The position numbers and the translations under genes are program-made. A DNA stretch of 22,609 nt from Bacillota bacterium (GTDB taxonomy: Bacteria > Bacillota > Clostridia > Lachnospirales > Lachnospiraceae). Location of the stretch: positions 1 to 22,609 of the forward strand of contig JAGFXQ010000014.1 of NCBI GenBank assembly GCA_017861355.1, in the 5' to 3' direction. This document shows positions 7,276 to 14,115 of this stretch, one piece after another; the stretch's first letter is position 1; every line of letters begins with the position of its first letter. Below the pieces are notes generated by a model. It was not told where the DNA came from. It did no database searches and saw nothing but the letters and a program-made list of their open reading frames with translations.

Positions 7276-8361
7276 CTAGTTCTCGCTTGATACTGTTCCT
7301 TCAATAACGTGAAAAATCTTATTATATTCAAAACGATTACTGATAAATTCTTCAAGTCCGGTACAGGTGATTATGGTCTGTATATCACCGATACTGTTGA
7401 GTAGGTGAGTCTGGCGCTGTCGATCTAATTCAGACAACACATCATCCAATAATAAAATTGGATTTTCTTTGATTACCGACTTTACTAAGTCTATTTCAGC
7501 TAGCTTGCAGGAGAGTGCTGCTGTTCTTTGCTGACCCTGTGAACCGTATTTACGGATATCAACCGTTCCGAGTAAAAAACTCAAATCATCTCGATGAGGA
7601 CCTACATGAGTCATTTTTAAATATAAATCCTTCTCCCTGGATTTTTTTATTTTATCCTCAAAGTCCTGTGCCTTCACATTAGGCTCATACTGAAGAATCA
7701 ATTCTTCTTTTCCACCGGTAAGTCTTTTATGTATCTCTCCAACCAGTTCATTCAAACGAAGTATAAAATCATATCTGGCTTCTATGATTTTTCTACCATA
7801 CTCCATTAACTTTTCATCCCATACATAAAGTGTATCCAATAAATTCCTGTTATTACTAATCTGCTTTAATAAATTGTTCCTTTGGACAAGAACTTTGTTA
7901 TAACTAGTCAAATTATTCAAATAAATTTTGTTCAATTGACATAATTCCAAATCAAGAAATCTTCTTCTCTCAGAAGGTCCACTTTTAATAATATAAAGAT
8001 CCTCCGGCGAAAAAAACACAAGGTTAAGCATACCGAATAAATCACCCTGTCTCTTGATTGGGATACCATCAATGGCAACCCCCTTCGCTTTATTCTTCTT
8101 TAGATGTAAATCAATTCTATGGGGAATCTGATTCTTCTCGAGAATAATTCGGACATGGGATTCTTCTTCCTGAAACATGATAATTTCTTTATCTTTGCTG
8201 CCACGATGGGATTTGGTTGTCCCACACAGATAAATAGCCTCAAGTATATTCGTCTTCCCTTGGGCATTTTCTCCGTATAAAATATTGGTACCATTATGAA
8301 ATTGCATGCTTAGATTATTATAGTTTCTATAATCTTTTAATTCAAGGGACTTAACAATCAT
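7276..8361 (-). CDS. recF: DNA replication and repair protein RecF
   Basis: RecF is an SMC/Rad50-like ATPase that helps load RecA at single-strand gaps. From the ATG at 8361 it has 361 residues, the family norm. The Walker A motif GENAQGKT is at 30-37, LDLELCQLN follows the SGPSERRRFLD segment (128-138), GPHRDD is at 254-259, the ABC-type signature YGSQGQQRT at 272-280 and the Walker B PILLLDDVLSELD at 301-313. The frame extends to a TTG at 8391, but that has no ribosome binding site, and MIVKSLELKDYRNY is the standard RecF beginning. The ATG has only a weak upstream GGTG. It lies between the S4-domain gene and gyrB in the classic origin order. Confidence 0.96.
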   Translation of the reverse strand: MIVKSLELKDYRNYNNLSMQFHNGTNILYGENAQGKTNILEAIYLCGTTKSHRGSKDKEIIMFQEEESHVRIILEKNQIPHRIDLHLKKNKAKGVAIDGIPIKRQGDLFGMLNLVFFSPEDLYIIKSGPSERRRFLDLELCQLNKIYLNNLTSYNKVLVQRNNLLKQISNNRNLLDTLYVWDEKLMEYGRKIIEARYDFILRLNELVGEIHKRLTGGKEELILQYEPNVKAQDFEDKIKKSREKDLYLKMTHVGPHRDDLSFLLGTVDIRKYGSQGQQRTAALSCKLAEIDLVKSVIKENPILLLDDVLSELDRQRQTHLLNSIGDIQTIITCTGLEEFISNRFEYNKIFHVIEGTVSSEN

Positions 8362-8421
8362 ATATGCACCAAGTAATTCTTTCTTAAACAATTATTTATT
8401 TCTGTAGGCATAAAAATATTT

Positions 8422-8455
8422 CATACAAACTAATATTACAAACTTAGTTTGTATG
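8422..8455. repeat. Perfect 12-bp inverted repeat between the S4 gene and recF
   Basis: CATACAAACTAA and TTAGTTTGTATG are exact reverse complements around the 10-base spacer TATTACAAAC. The stem has only three G-C pairs. A-rich sequence on one side and T-rich on the other give it weak terminator form in both directions. It could attenuate transcription into recF or serve as a protein-binding dyad. Confidence 0.6.
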
Positions 8456-8466
8456 ATTCTTTTTTA

Positions 8467-8676
8467 CTATTTTACAATTTGAATCTGTTCGCCATGATAA
8501 TCAACCAGGTCACCCTCATGGAGTTTCTTGCCCCGTTGTACTTCAACAGCACCATTTACTTTAACCTTACCATCCAGTATCTCTTCTTTTGCCACAACAC
8601 CGGAGTCAACAAGACCGGCTGCTTTTAGCGCCTGCCCAAGCTTAATATATTCTTCTCTTAGTTTAATTTGATGCAT
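8467..8676 (-). CDS. yaaA: S4-domain RNA-binding protein (YaaA/RlbA type)
   Basis: This small protein (69 residues from the ATG at 8676) has one S4 RNA-binding fold: EYIKLGQALKAAGLVDSGV then LDGKVKVNGAVEVQRGKKL and a final GDLVDYHGEQIQIV. It belongs to the S4-like family found between dnaN and recF in many Firmicutes; B. subtilis YaaA (RlbA) is the named member and has been linked to ribosome assembly. An in-frame ATG at 8685 lies immediately against AAGGG, too close to use it, while the ATG at 8676 has that sequence 9 bases upstream. It begins 32 bases after dnaN. Confidence 0.9.
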   Translation of the reverse strand: MHQIKLREEYIKLGQALKAAGLVDSGVVAKEEILDGKVKVNGAVEVQRGKKLHEGDLVDYHGEQIQIVK

Positions 8677-8708
8677 TCTTAACATCCCTTCTAGACGAAA
8701 GACATCCT

Positions 8709-9818
8709 CTATGCCATAACATTAATATTAACCGGTAGAATAAGATAAATATAAGACTGATCCTTATCGCGTAGGAAACAAGGTGCTTTTGCGTTAATTA
8801 AATATATATCAACAGACTCATCATCGATAACACGCAAAGCATCAAGCAAGAATTTTGGATTAAACCCAATTACAATATCCTTGCCTTCCAGCGTTATATC
8901 AATCTCTTCATTCATTGAACCGATTGCAGTATTAATCTTTAACTCAAAATTATTATTCTTGATATCAATAATAATTGGCTTCTTATCTGTCTCTCTGATT
9001 AACAACGACGCTCTTTCGATACAGTTTTGAAGTTCCTTCTTGTTAATTGTAACCTTTGTCTCATAATCACTGGAAAGCATCTGATCAATTCTATAATACT
9101 CTCCCTCAATTAATCTGGTTAATACAACGGTATTATCAAATTCAAATAATGCATGCTTCTCAGTAAAGAAAATATTGACCATAGAAGAAACTTCACCAGA
9201 TAGAATCTTGCTGATTTCATTTAACGTCTTACCGGGAACAATTACCTTTCTATTCTCATAAGAGTCCTTCATAAAAATCTTGCGAATAGAGATTCTATGT
9301 CCATCCAATGAGATTACTCTTAGCTCATTATCTTTAATTTCAAATAACTCACCTGTCATAATCTTATTACTCTCATTGTCTGAAATAGAAAATACTGTTT
9401 GTCTGATAATTTCTTTCAAAGTAAATTGTGATAATACAACTGCATTCTCTTTTTCAATCTTTGGTAGACTGGGAAACTCCTCACCGGATCTTCCTGAGAT
9501 AGAGAACTTTGCTTTCTCACAAATAATTTCTGTCATATAGTTATTGTCTGTTGTTATACTTACTTCGTTTTCCGGAAGTCTTCTCACAATTTCAGAGAAT
9601 ACTTTTGCATTCAGAGCAACGACACCATTCTCTAATACATTACCTTTTACGATTGTCTCGATACCAAGCTCCATGTCGTTTGCAATTAATTTAATACCAT
9701 CATCCGTCGCTTCTATAATCAGACATTCTAAAATAGGCATTGTTGATTTTACCGGTACCGCCTTTAATACAATATTAACACCATTTAAAAGATCCGCTTT
9801 CTGACATTGGATTTTCAT
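8709..9818 (-). CDS. dnaN: DNA polymerase III beta subunit (sliding clamp)
   Basis: DnaN forms the ring-shaped dimer that tethers polymerase III to DNA and recruits repair and regulatory partners. The 369 residues from the ATG at 9818 match the family length and show the three-fold repeated clamp design, with MKIQCQKADLLNGVNIVLKA at the start split as MKIQCQKADL and LNGVNIVLKA. SISGRSGEEFPSLP, VISLDGHRIS and the C-terminal YIYLILPVNI are typical. The frame continues upstream to 9845, but AAGGGAGA sits about 10 bases before 9818 and MKIQ is the normal start. It follows dnaA across a 321-bp spacer carrying DnaA-box-like sites. Confidence 0.97.
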   Translation of the reverse strand: MKIQCQKADLLNGVNIVLKAVPVKSTMPILECLIIEATDDGIKLIANDMELGIETIVKGNVLENGVVALNAKVFSEIVRRLPENEVSITTDNNYMTEIICEKAKFSISGRSGEEFPSLPKIEKENAVVLSQFTLKEIIRQTVFSISDNESNKIMTGELFEIKDNELRVISLDGHRISIRKIFMKDSYENRKVIVPGKTLNEISKILSGEVSSMVNIFFTEKHALFEFDNTVVLTRLIEGEYYRIDQMLSSDYETKVTINKKELQNCIERASLLIRETDKKPIIIDIKNNNFELKINTAIGSMNEEIDITLEGKDIVIGFNPKFLLDALRVIDDESVDIYLINAKAPCFLRDKDQSYIYLILPVNINVMA

Positions 9819-10139
9819 ATGTGTATAATCTCCCTTCGCATGCATTTATAGAAATATATTAAAGATTCTTAGTAATCTTATTCATAAGGGGTGTGAATTT
9901 GTTGATATCCCCGATTCATCATTAAGAATCAGGTCTTTCAGCCATTGATAAAGGGGCAAGATTCTATACTTATAACCTGTGGATATTCATAATAAAAACA
10001 TAATACAAATAATGTAAAATACTTTACAAACAGAGTATCAACTGCCTATCAACTTTCTATCAACCTCGTATCAACAACAAATAAATTATACGGATTGAAT
10101 TACATATATATAGGAAGTATCTCAATTAAATGGAAAATT
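9819..10139. other. dnaA-dnaN spacer: probable downstream part of oriC
   Basis: This 321-bp stretch has no gene. It holds DnaA-box-like sites ATATCCACA (minus, 9978-9986) and ATATCAACA (minus, 9900-9908), an AT-rich tract at about 9986-10030, and the four TATCAAC iterons beyond it. In B. subtilis the spacer between dnaA and dnaN carries the downstream half of a bipartite origin including the unwinding element; the same role is inferred here from position and content. A small AAGATT/AATCTT hairpin lies at 9862-9879 in the dnaN leader. No strong dnaN promoter was recognised. Confidence 0.65.
10036..10075 (+). repeat. Four TATCAAC iterons at exact 11-bp period
   Basis: TATCAAC occurs at 10036-10042, 10047-10053, 10058-10064 and 10069-10075, each start exactly 11 bases after the last, with unrelated four-base linkers. 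The core differs from the DnaA box core TATCCAC at one base, and TTATCAACA also appears among the boxes upstream of dnaA. The array borders the AT-rich tract of the spacer. Probable low-affinity DnaA sites phased on one face of the helix; an unrelated regulator is possible. Confidence 0.7.
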
Positions 10140-11492
10140 TTACTCTGGATTAATCTTTTTAATCAATACATCAATTGTATTATGTAAGGAAGTATCTCCC
10201 CCAATATCCCCCGCTACTTTATCATAACCATGAAGAACAGTAGAATGATCACGGTTACCAAGGCTCTTTCCTATTTCTGTTACGGATAAGTCAGTCAGTT
10301 TCCTACAGAGATACATTACAATCTGTCTTGGATAAGATATATTTCTACTCTTATCCTTAGAATAGATTTCAGCTGGCGTGAGATTATAGTGTTCTGCTAC
10401 AACCTCAACAATATATTCAACTGTAATAATCTTCTTCTCATTGGGTGAGATAATATCCTGCAGCGCTTCCTCTGCAAGAAGAAGATTCAATTCTCTTTTC
10501 TTCAATCTGGAGAATGCTACTATCTTAGTTAATGCGCCTTCCAATTCTCGAATGTTAGATTTAATATTGGTTGCTATATATCGGAGAACCTCTTCATCAA
10601 TTCTCAATCCATCAAGTTCTTCCTTTTTACGTAAAATAGCCATCCTGGTCTCATAATCCGGAGATTGAATATCTGCAAGAAGACCATGCTCAAAACGAGA
10701 GCGAAGCCTGTCCTCTAAAGTAAGCATCTCTTTCGGAGGGCGATCACTGGAGATAATAATCTGTTTTTTTGATTCATGCAAAGTATTAAAAGTATGGAAA
10801 AACTCTTCCTGAGTTCGTTCCTTACCTATGATAAATTGAATATCATCGATTAGGAGAATATCAATGGAACGATACTTGTCCCGAAATTGGTTTGTAGTAT
10901 TCTTCTGAATAGCGTCAATTAACTCATTCGTGAACTTCTCACTGGTAACATAAAGAACCTTCGTATCCGGATTTTGATCCAAAACGAAATGAGCAATCGA
11001 ATGCATAAGATGTGTTTTGCCAAGACCTACGCCACCATAAATAAAAAGCGGGTTATATATTTCACCCGGATTCTCTGCTACAGCTAAAGCAGCTGCTCTT
11101 GCAAATTCATTATTTCCACCTACGACAAAGGTGTCGAAGGTATATCTGGCATTAAGAAAAATAGAACCGTTGTTTTTCTTCTTAGCAGGTACCGGATCCG
11201 GCGCCTTTTCCATCAAATCTATCTGACTTTGAAGAATAAAACGAATCTCAAAGGGTTCGTTCATGATTTCTTCAATTGCTACCTTTAATAATAATTCATA
11301 TTTATTACGGATTACGTTAATGCTTGGAGGTCCAATGCGTTCGTCGTTAATCAAAATAGTGATAACATGATCAACTACATCATAAACCTTAAGTGGTTTC
11401 AACCAGGTATTATAAGATACATCCGTTACCCCATATTCTGATCGTAAATATTTCAAAATGTCGTCCCATTTGGATTGAATTAAATTCTTCAT
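10140..11492 (-). CDS. dnaA: Chromosomal replication initiator DnaA
   Basis: DnaA binds origin boxes, forms an ATP-dependent filament and opens the duplex. All four domains are visible in 450 residues: the N-terminal interaction domain (about 1-85), a short linker, the AAA+ domain with Walker A GGVGLGKTHL (153-162) and Walker B ILLIDD (212-217), and the C-terminal box-binding domain with YPRQIVMYLCRKL and GNRDHSTVLHGYDK. The frame extends to a TTG at 11507, but GGAGG lies 7 bases before the ATG at 11492, and MKNLIQSKWDDIL is a normal family start. It is transcribed away from rpmH and flanked on both sides by DnaA-box-bearing spacers, consistent with autoregulation. Confidence 0.98.
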   Translation of the reverse strand: MKNLIQSKWDDILKYLRSEYGVTDVSYNTWLKPLKVYDVVDHVITILINDERIGPPSINVIRNKYELLLKVAIEEIMNEPFEIRFILQSQIDLMEKAPDPVPAKKKNNGSIFLNARYTFDTFVVGGNNEFARAAALAVAENPGEIYNPLFIYGGVGLGKTHLMHSIAHFVLDQNPDTKVLYVTSEKFTNELIDAIQKNTTNQFRDKYRSIDILLIDDIQFIIGKERTQEEFFHTFNTLHESKKQIIISSDRPPKEMLTLEDRLRSRFEHGLLADIQSPDYETRMAILRKKEELDGLRIDEEVLRYIATNIKSNIRELEGALTKIVAFSRLKKRELNLLLAEEALQDIISPNEKKIITVEYIVEVVAEHYNLTPAEIYSKDKSRNISYPRQIVMYLCRKLTDLSVTEIGKSLGNRDHSTVLHGYDKVAGDIGGDTSLHNTIDVLIKKINPE

Positions 11493-11524
11493 TGTTGCCT
11501 CCATCAATACTCACATAGATATAT

Positions 11525-11551
11525 AGTATAACAAAATTACTAAATTTTCAA
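11525..11551 (-). promoter_or_regulatory. Candidate dnaA promoter
   Basis: On the minus strand an extended -10, TG then TATACT (11525-11530), lies 15 bp after TTGAAA (11546-11551). The short spacer weakens the call, but the extended -10 partly compensates. Transcription would begin about 30 bases before the dnaA ATG. Confidence 0.45.
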
Positions 11552-11683
11552 TGGTTAATATGCCTTTCTTTATGATTCATCCAATTGTGGAAGGGATGGA
11601 TATTAATTTAAACATTAATAACATCTTAAAAATGTGAATAGAATCAAGGATTCAACATAAAAATAGAAAAAGAAAATAACAGT

Positions 11684-11752
11684 TTATCCACAACCCAATC
11701 GTTATTATCAACAAGTTTATATATTAATAAGGAAGAAATTAAGTTATCCACA
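11684..11752 (+). other. DnaA-box cluster
   Basis: Two perfect consensus boxes TTATCCACA lie at 11684-11692 and 11744-11752, and a one-mismatch box TTATCAACA at 11705-11713, all on the plus strand. The perfect boxes start 60 bp apart. They lie about 190-260 bp upstream of dnaA and just upstream of the rpmH -35, so DnaA binding could affect both promoters. Confidence 0.9.
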
Positions 11753-11785
11753 AAACGAAATTGACCTCAAAAGCAAAATATTTAC

Positions 11786-11814
11786 TTGACGTAACAAGGC
11801 ATTGCGAATATAAT
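11786..11814 (+). promoter_or_regulatory. rpmH promoter
   Basis: TTGACG (11786-11791) and a perfect TATAAT (11809-11814) are separated by exactly 17 bp. Transcription should start near 11820, giving a leader of about 120 nt. The leader can form a hairpin at 11846-11864 (GGATTGT with ACAAGTCC, one bulged base) and a distal TTAGCG/CGCTAA pairing. Confidence 0.85.
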
Positions 11815-11938
11815 AGACGTGATATTCCAAAATAGCATAATTAGCGGATTGTGTAGACAAGTCCCTATTATGAACATTAAACAAGATAAAATTCGCTAAG
11901 CATAAAAGCACGGTGCAGTTAGAAGGAGGTGCAGAGCA

Positions 11939-12073
11939 ATGAAGATGACATTCCAACCGAAAAAGAGATCCCATTCAAAGGTACATGGTTTCAGACAAAG
12001 AATGGCAACCGCTAGTGGCAGAAAGGTATTATCTGCTAGAAGAGCAAAAGGAAGAAAGCAATTGTCTGCATAG
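11939..12073 (+). CDS. rpmH: 50S ribosomal protein L34
   Basis: This 44-codon gene encodes a very basic peptide starting MKMTFQPKKRSHSKVHGF and ending with SARRAKGRKQLSA. The QPKKR...HGFRQRM...GRKVLSARRAKGR pattern is the near-invariant L34 signature, a protein buried in 23S rRNA of the large subunit. AAGGAGG stands about 8 bases before the ATG. It is the first gene of the rightward arm in the conserved order rpmH-rnpA-yidD-yidC. A terminator-like hairpin begins at the last base of its stop codon. Confidence 0.98.
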   Translation: MKMTFQPKKRSHSKVHGFRQRMATASGRKVLSARRAKGRKQLSA

Positions 12074-12098
12074 GTCGCAATTTTGTGACCTTTTCTTC
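12073..12098 (+). terminator. Terminator or attenuator hairpin after rpmH
   Basis: GGTCGC and GTGACC form a stem around the ATTTT loop region (12073-12090), followed by TTTTCTTCT. The stem begins on the last base of the rpmH stop codon, so terminating ribosomes should compete with its folding. It probably reduces, rather than blocks, expression of rnpA and later genes. Confidence 0.65.
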
Positions 12099-12110
12099 TA
12101 TGAACCTTTT

Positions 12111-12148
12111 TATACTTTATGCGGTAATTCGTTACCGCAAAAGGTATA
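12111..12148 (+). other. Long stem-loop with TTCG loop between rpmH and rnpA
   Basis: GCGGTAA and TTACCGC form a perfect 7-bp stem around TTCG (12121-12138). The stem extends outward through TATACTTT and AAAGGTATA with one A-A mismatch and one G-T pair. No T-run follows, so it looks more like an RNA processing or stability element than a terminator. Confidence 0.6.
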
Positions 12149-12158
12149 ATTCATAACA

Positions 12159-12187
12159 ATAGAAAGTTCGCTCTGCGTACTTTCTAT
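12159..12187 (+). repeat. 29-nt dispersed hairpin repeat, copy 1
   Basis: ATAGAAAGT and ACTTTCTAT pair perfectly over 9 bp. A T-T mismatch follows, then CGC/GCG closes the loop TCT. The same 29-nt design recurs at 15097-15125. It lies 35 bases upstream of rnpA. Confidence 0.75.
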
Positions 12188-12221
12188 CGTTAATGATCAT
12201 TGAGCAAAGGTATCAATCATA

Positions 12222-12581
12222 ATGAAGCATACAGAAACAATAAAAAGAAATGAAGATTATCGTGAAATATATCGTACCGGGAAGTCATACGCGAATAAAT
12301 ATTTGATCATGTATGTCAGAAGAAATGATACAACATATAATCGAATTGGAATATCAGTAAGTAAAAAAGTTGGCAATAGTGTAATTAGACACAGAACAAC
12401 CAGATTGATCAGAGAGAGCTATCGATTATCCGAGGATAGCTTTATGAACGGACTAGACATTGTCGTTGTGGCCAGGGTGGGTGCCAGAGGAAAAGATTAC
12501 ATTGAGATTGAAAGCGCATTGTTACACCTGATGAAACTCCATAAAATTGGGAAAGAACAAGTAACATCTGATCGGATATAG
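12222..12581 (+). CDS. rnpA: Ribonuclease P protein component
   Basis: RnpA is the small basic cofactor of the RNase P ribozyme, which trims 5' leaders from pre-tRNAs. The 119-residue product has the expected N-terminal R(N)EDYREIYRTGKSYANKYL segment (shown as RNEDYREIYRTGKS) and the conserved basic core GISVSKKVGNSVIRHRTTRLIRE, here split as GISVSKKVGNS and VIRHRTTRLIRE. The core departs slightly from the usual VRNRIKR wording, but the arginine pattern is kept. A modest AAAGG lies about 11 bases before the ATG. Three hairpins separate it from rpmH, implying lower expression than L34. Confidence 0.96.
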   Translation: MKHTETIKRNEDYREIYRTGKSYANKYLIMYVRRNDTTYNRIGISVSKKVGNSVIRHRTTRLIRESYRLSEDSFMNGLDIVVVARVGARGKDYIEIESALLHLMKLHKIGKEQVTSDRI

Positions 12582-12605
12582 AAGAAATGTAGTAGGGGTA
12601 TAGAA

Positions 12606-12824
12606 GTGATTATTAGGAACTTATTTATATTTATGATAAAGCTTTATCGGAAATATATATCTCCTCTTAAGAGAACGCCTAGTTGTATTTATACACCTAC
12701 CTGCTCTTCGTATGCAATGGAAGCATTGGAAAAGTATGGAGTCTTCAAGGGAACATATTTAGCTGTGAGACGTGTACTACGTTGCCATCCCTTTCATAAG
12801 GGTGGATATGACCCGGTTCCGTAA
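12606..12824 (+). CDS. yidD: Membrane protein insertion efficiency factor YidD
   Basis: This 72-residue protein begins with GTG and is preceded by AGGGG at a 7-base spacing. YRKYISPLKRTPSCIYTPTCSSY, read here as YRKYISPL and PSCIYTPTCSSYAMEAL, and the later GYDPVP match the YidD family, including the conserved cysteines (CIYTPTCSSY and RCHP). YidD is a small inner-face membrane-associated protein that assists YidC-dependent insertion. An N-terminal amphipathic or hydrophobic helix is visible (IIRNLFIFMIKLY). It sits 24 bases after rnpA and 44 before yidC, the conserved arrangement. Confidence 0.97.
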   Translation: MIIRNLFIFMIKLYRKYISPLKRTPSCIYTPTCSSYAMEALEKYGVFKGTYLAVRRVLRCHPFHKGGYDPVP

Positions 12825-12868
12825 TCTATCGGTGTCAACAGGAATGCAGCTCTAAGGAGGAAAAATAA

Positions 12869-14113
12869 TTGGTGGTTACATTATTAACGGCAAGCGGTGG
12901 TGTATTAGGACCAATCGCTTATGTATTAGGCATGATTATGAATGCAATCTATGAATTCTTTCATTTATTCGGCATTCAAAATATCGCGTTATCGATTATC
13001 TTTTTTACATTTATCGTAAGAACTTTAATGCTACCTTTAACAATCAAACAACAGAAATTTACGAAGCTCTCTTCCAGAATGAACCCGGAATTGCAGAAGA
13101 TTCAAGCAAAATATAAGGGTAAGAAGGATGAAGTTTCTTTAAGAAAGCAACAAGAAGAATCACAGGCATTATATCAGAAATACGGTGCTAATCCGACTAG
13201 CGGATGTCTACCGTTACTGATCACATTGCCTATTATGTTTGCATTATATTCCGTAATTAACAATATCCCTGCTTATGTTACATCGGTTAAGGACTTATAC
13301 GAACCCGTTGCAACCGGAGTTATGAATACGAGCGGTTTTCAGGATATTATCAAAGGAATTGTAACCGCTACCAAGACGATGAGACTTTCAAGCTCGAATG
13401 ACTTTAGCACGGTTAATTTTGTAATTGATGCATTGGCTAAATTCCAAAAGACACAGTGGGATGCATTAACATCAGCAATTCCTGCTATGAAAGATGTAAT
13501 TCAATCGTCCTATACAAATATAGCTCATGTAAATAACTTCTTAGGTCTAAATATTTCTGAGAAGCCAGGTTGGGCATTCCCCGGAATTCTTGTTCCAATC
13601 CTAGCTATGGTATTGCAGTTTGTACAAGGTAAACAGCTAGAAATCAAGAATAAGACAGCGAATGCTGATCCTTCTGCGAATGCAATGAAATCTATGAATG
13701 TTGTAATGCCAATTATGTCAGGATTCTTCTGCGTTACCCTGCCTACCGGTATTGGTATCTACTGGATTGCAACAAGTGTATATGCTATCACTCAGCAATT
13801 CTTTGTAAATAAATATATGGATAAGATTGATGTTGATGAGTTAATTGCTAAGAACGTAGCAAAGGCATCCAAGAAGAGAACTTTTATTAAAGAAACAGAG
13901 CCCGCAGCATCGATGGCACAACTAGCAAAGCTGCAGACTAAATCAATAGATAGTTCTGTAAATGATAAGGCTAAGGTTACGGAAACTACAAGTGAAGGAC
14001 AGGAAAATACTGCCGATACTAGTTCTGAATCAGCAGAGTCAACTGGTCCCAAGAGTATTTCAGAAATCGCGAACCTTCTCAAGAACAGGAACATTGAAAA
14101 GGGGGATAAATAG
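12869..14113 (+). CDS. yidC: Membrane protein insertase YidC/OxaA/SpoIIIJ
   Basis: YidC inserts and folds membrane proteins, alone or with SecYEG. The 414 residues show hydrophobic segments at about 12-30, 37-56, 113-133, 236-253 and 278-310. Arg51 in FFTFIVRTLMLP corresponds to the conserved arginine of the hydrophilic groove. The cytoplasmic helical hairpin is at 60-105 and the second conserved region is SGCLPLLITLPIMFALY (111-127). There is no lipobox cysteine, unlike B. subtilis SpoIIIJ. A hydrophilic Ser/Thr/Glu-rich tail runs from about 335. The start is TTG, with AAGGAGG 8 bases upstream; GTG at 12872 is an alternative. It abuts jag. Confidence 0.96.
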   Translation: MVVTLLTASGGVLGPIAYVLGMIMNAIYEFFHLFGIQNIALSIIFFTFIVRTLMLPLTIKQQKFTKLSSRMNPELQKIQAKYKGKKDEVSLRKQQEESQALYQKYGANPTSGCLPLLITLPIMFALYSVINNIPAYVTSVKDLYEPVATGVMNTSGFQDIIKGIVTATKTMRLSSSNDFSTVNFVIDALAKFQKTQWDALTSAIPAMKDVIQSSYTNIAHVNNFLGLNISEKPGWAFPGILVPILAMVLQFVQGKQLEIKNKTANADPSANAMKSMNVVMPIMSGFFCVTLPTGIGIYWIATSVYAITQQFFVNKYMDKIDVDELIAKNVAKASKKRTFIKETEPAASMAQLAKLQTKSIDSSVNDKAKVTETTSEGQENTADTSSESAESTGPKSISEIANLLKNRNIEKGDK

Positions 14114-14115
14114 CG

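Larger units (their letters stand above)
11493..11938. other. dnaA-rpmH divergent spacer: upstream part of oriC
   Basis: This 446-bp gene-free region separates the two divergent arms. It holds the dnaA promoter region, an AT-rich hairpin TATTAAT/ATTAATA at 11601-11620, A-rich DNA around 11630-11680, three DnaA boxes at 11684-11752, and then the rpmH promoter and leader. The combination of clustered boxes, AT-rich DNA and the switch in gene direction marks it as the origin core or its upstream half. The unwinding site itself cannot be placed by eye. Confidence 0.85.

Noticed and set aside
10053..10061. ACTTTCTAT shared with the 29-nt hairpin repeat
   Set aside because: It is part of the TATCAAC iteron array, lacks the partner arm and is a chance 9-base overlap.
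11128..11140. Spo0A-box-like TGTCGAA inside dnaA, and a similar word near the gyrA start
   Set aside because: Both are within coding sequence and a 7-base word is expected by chance; no promoter context.
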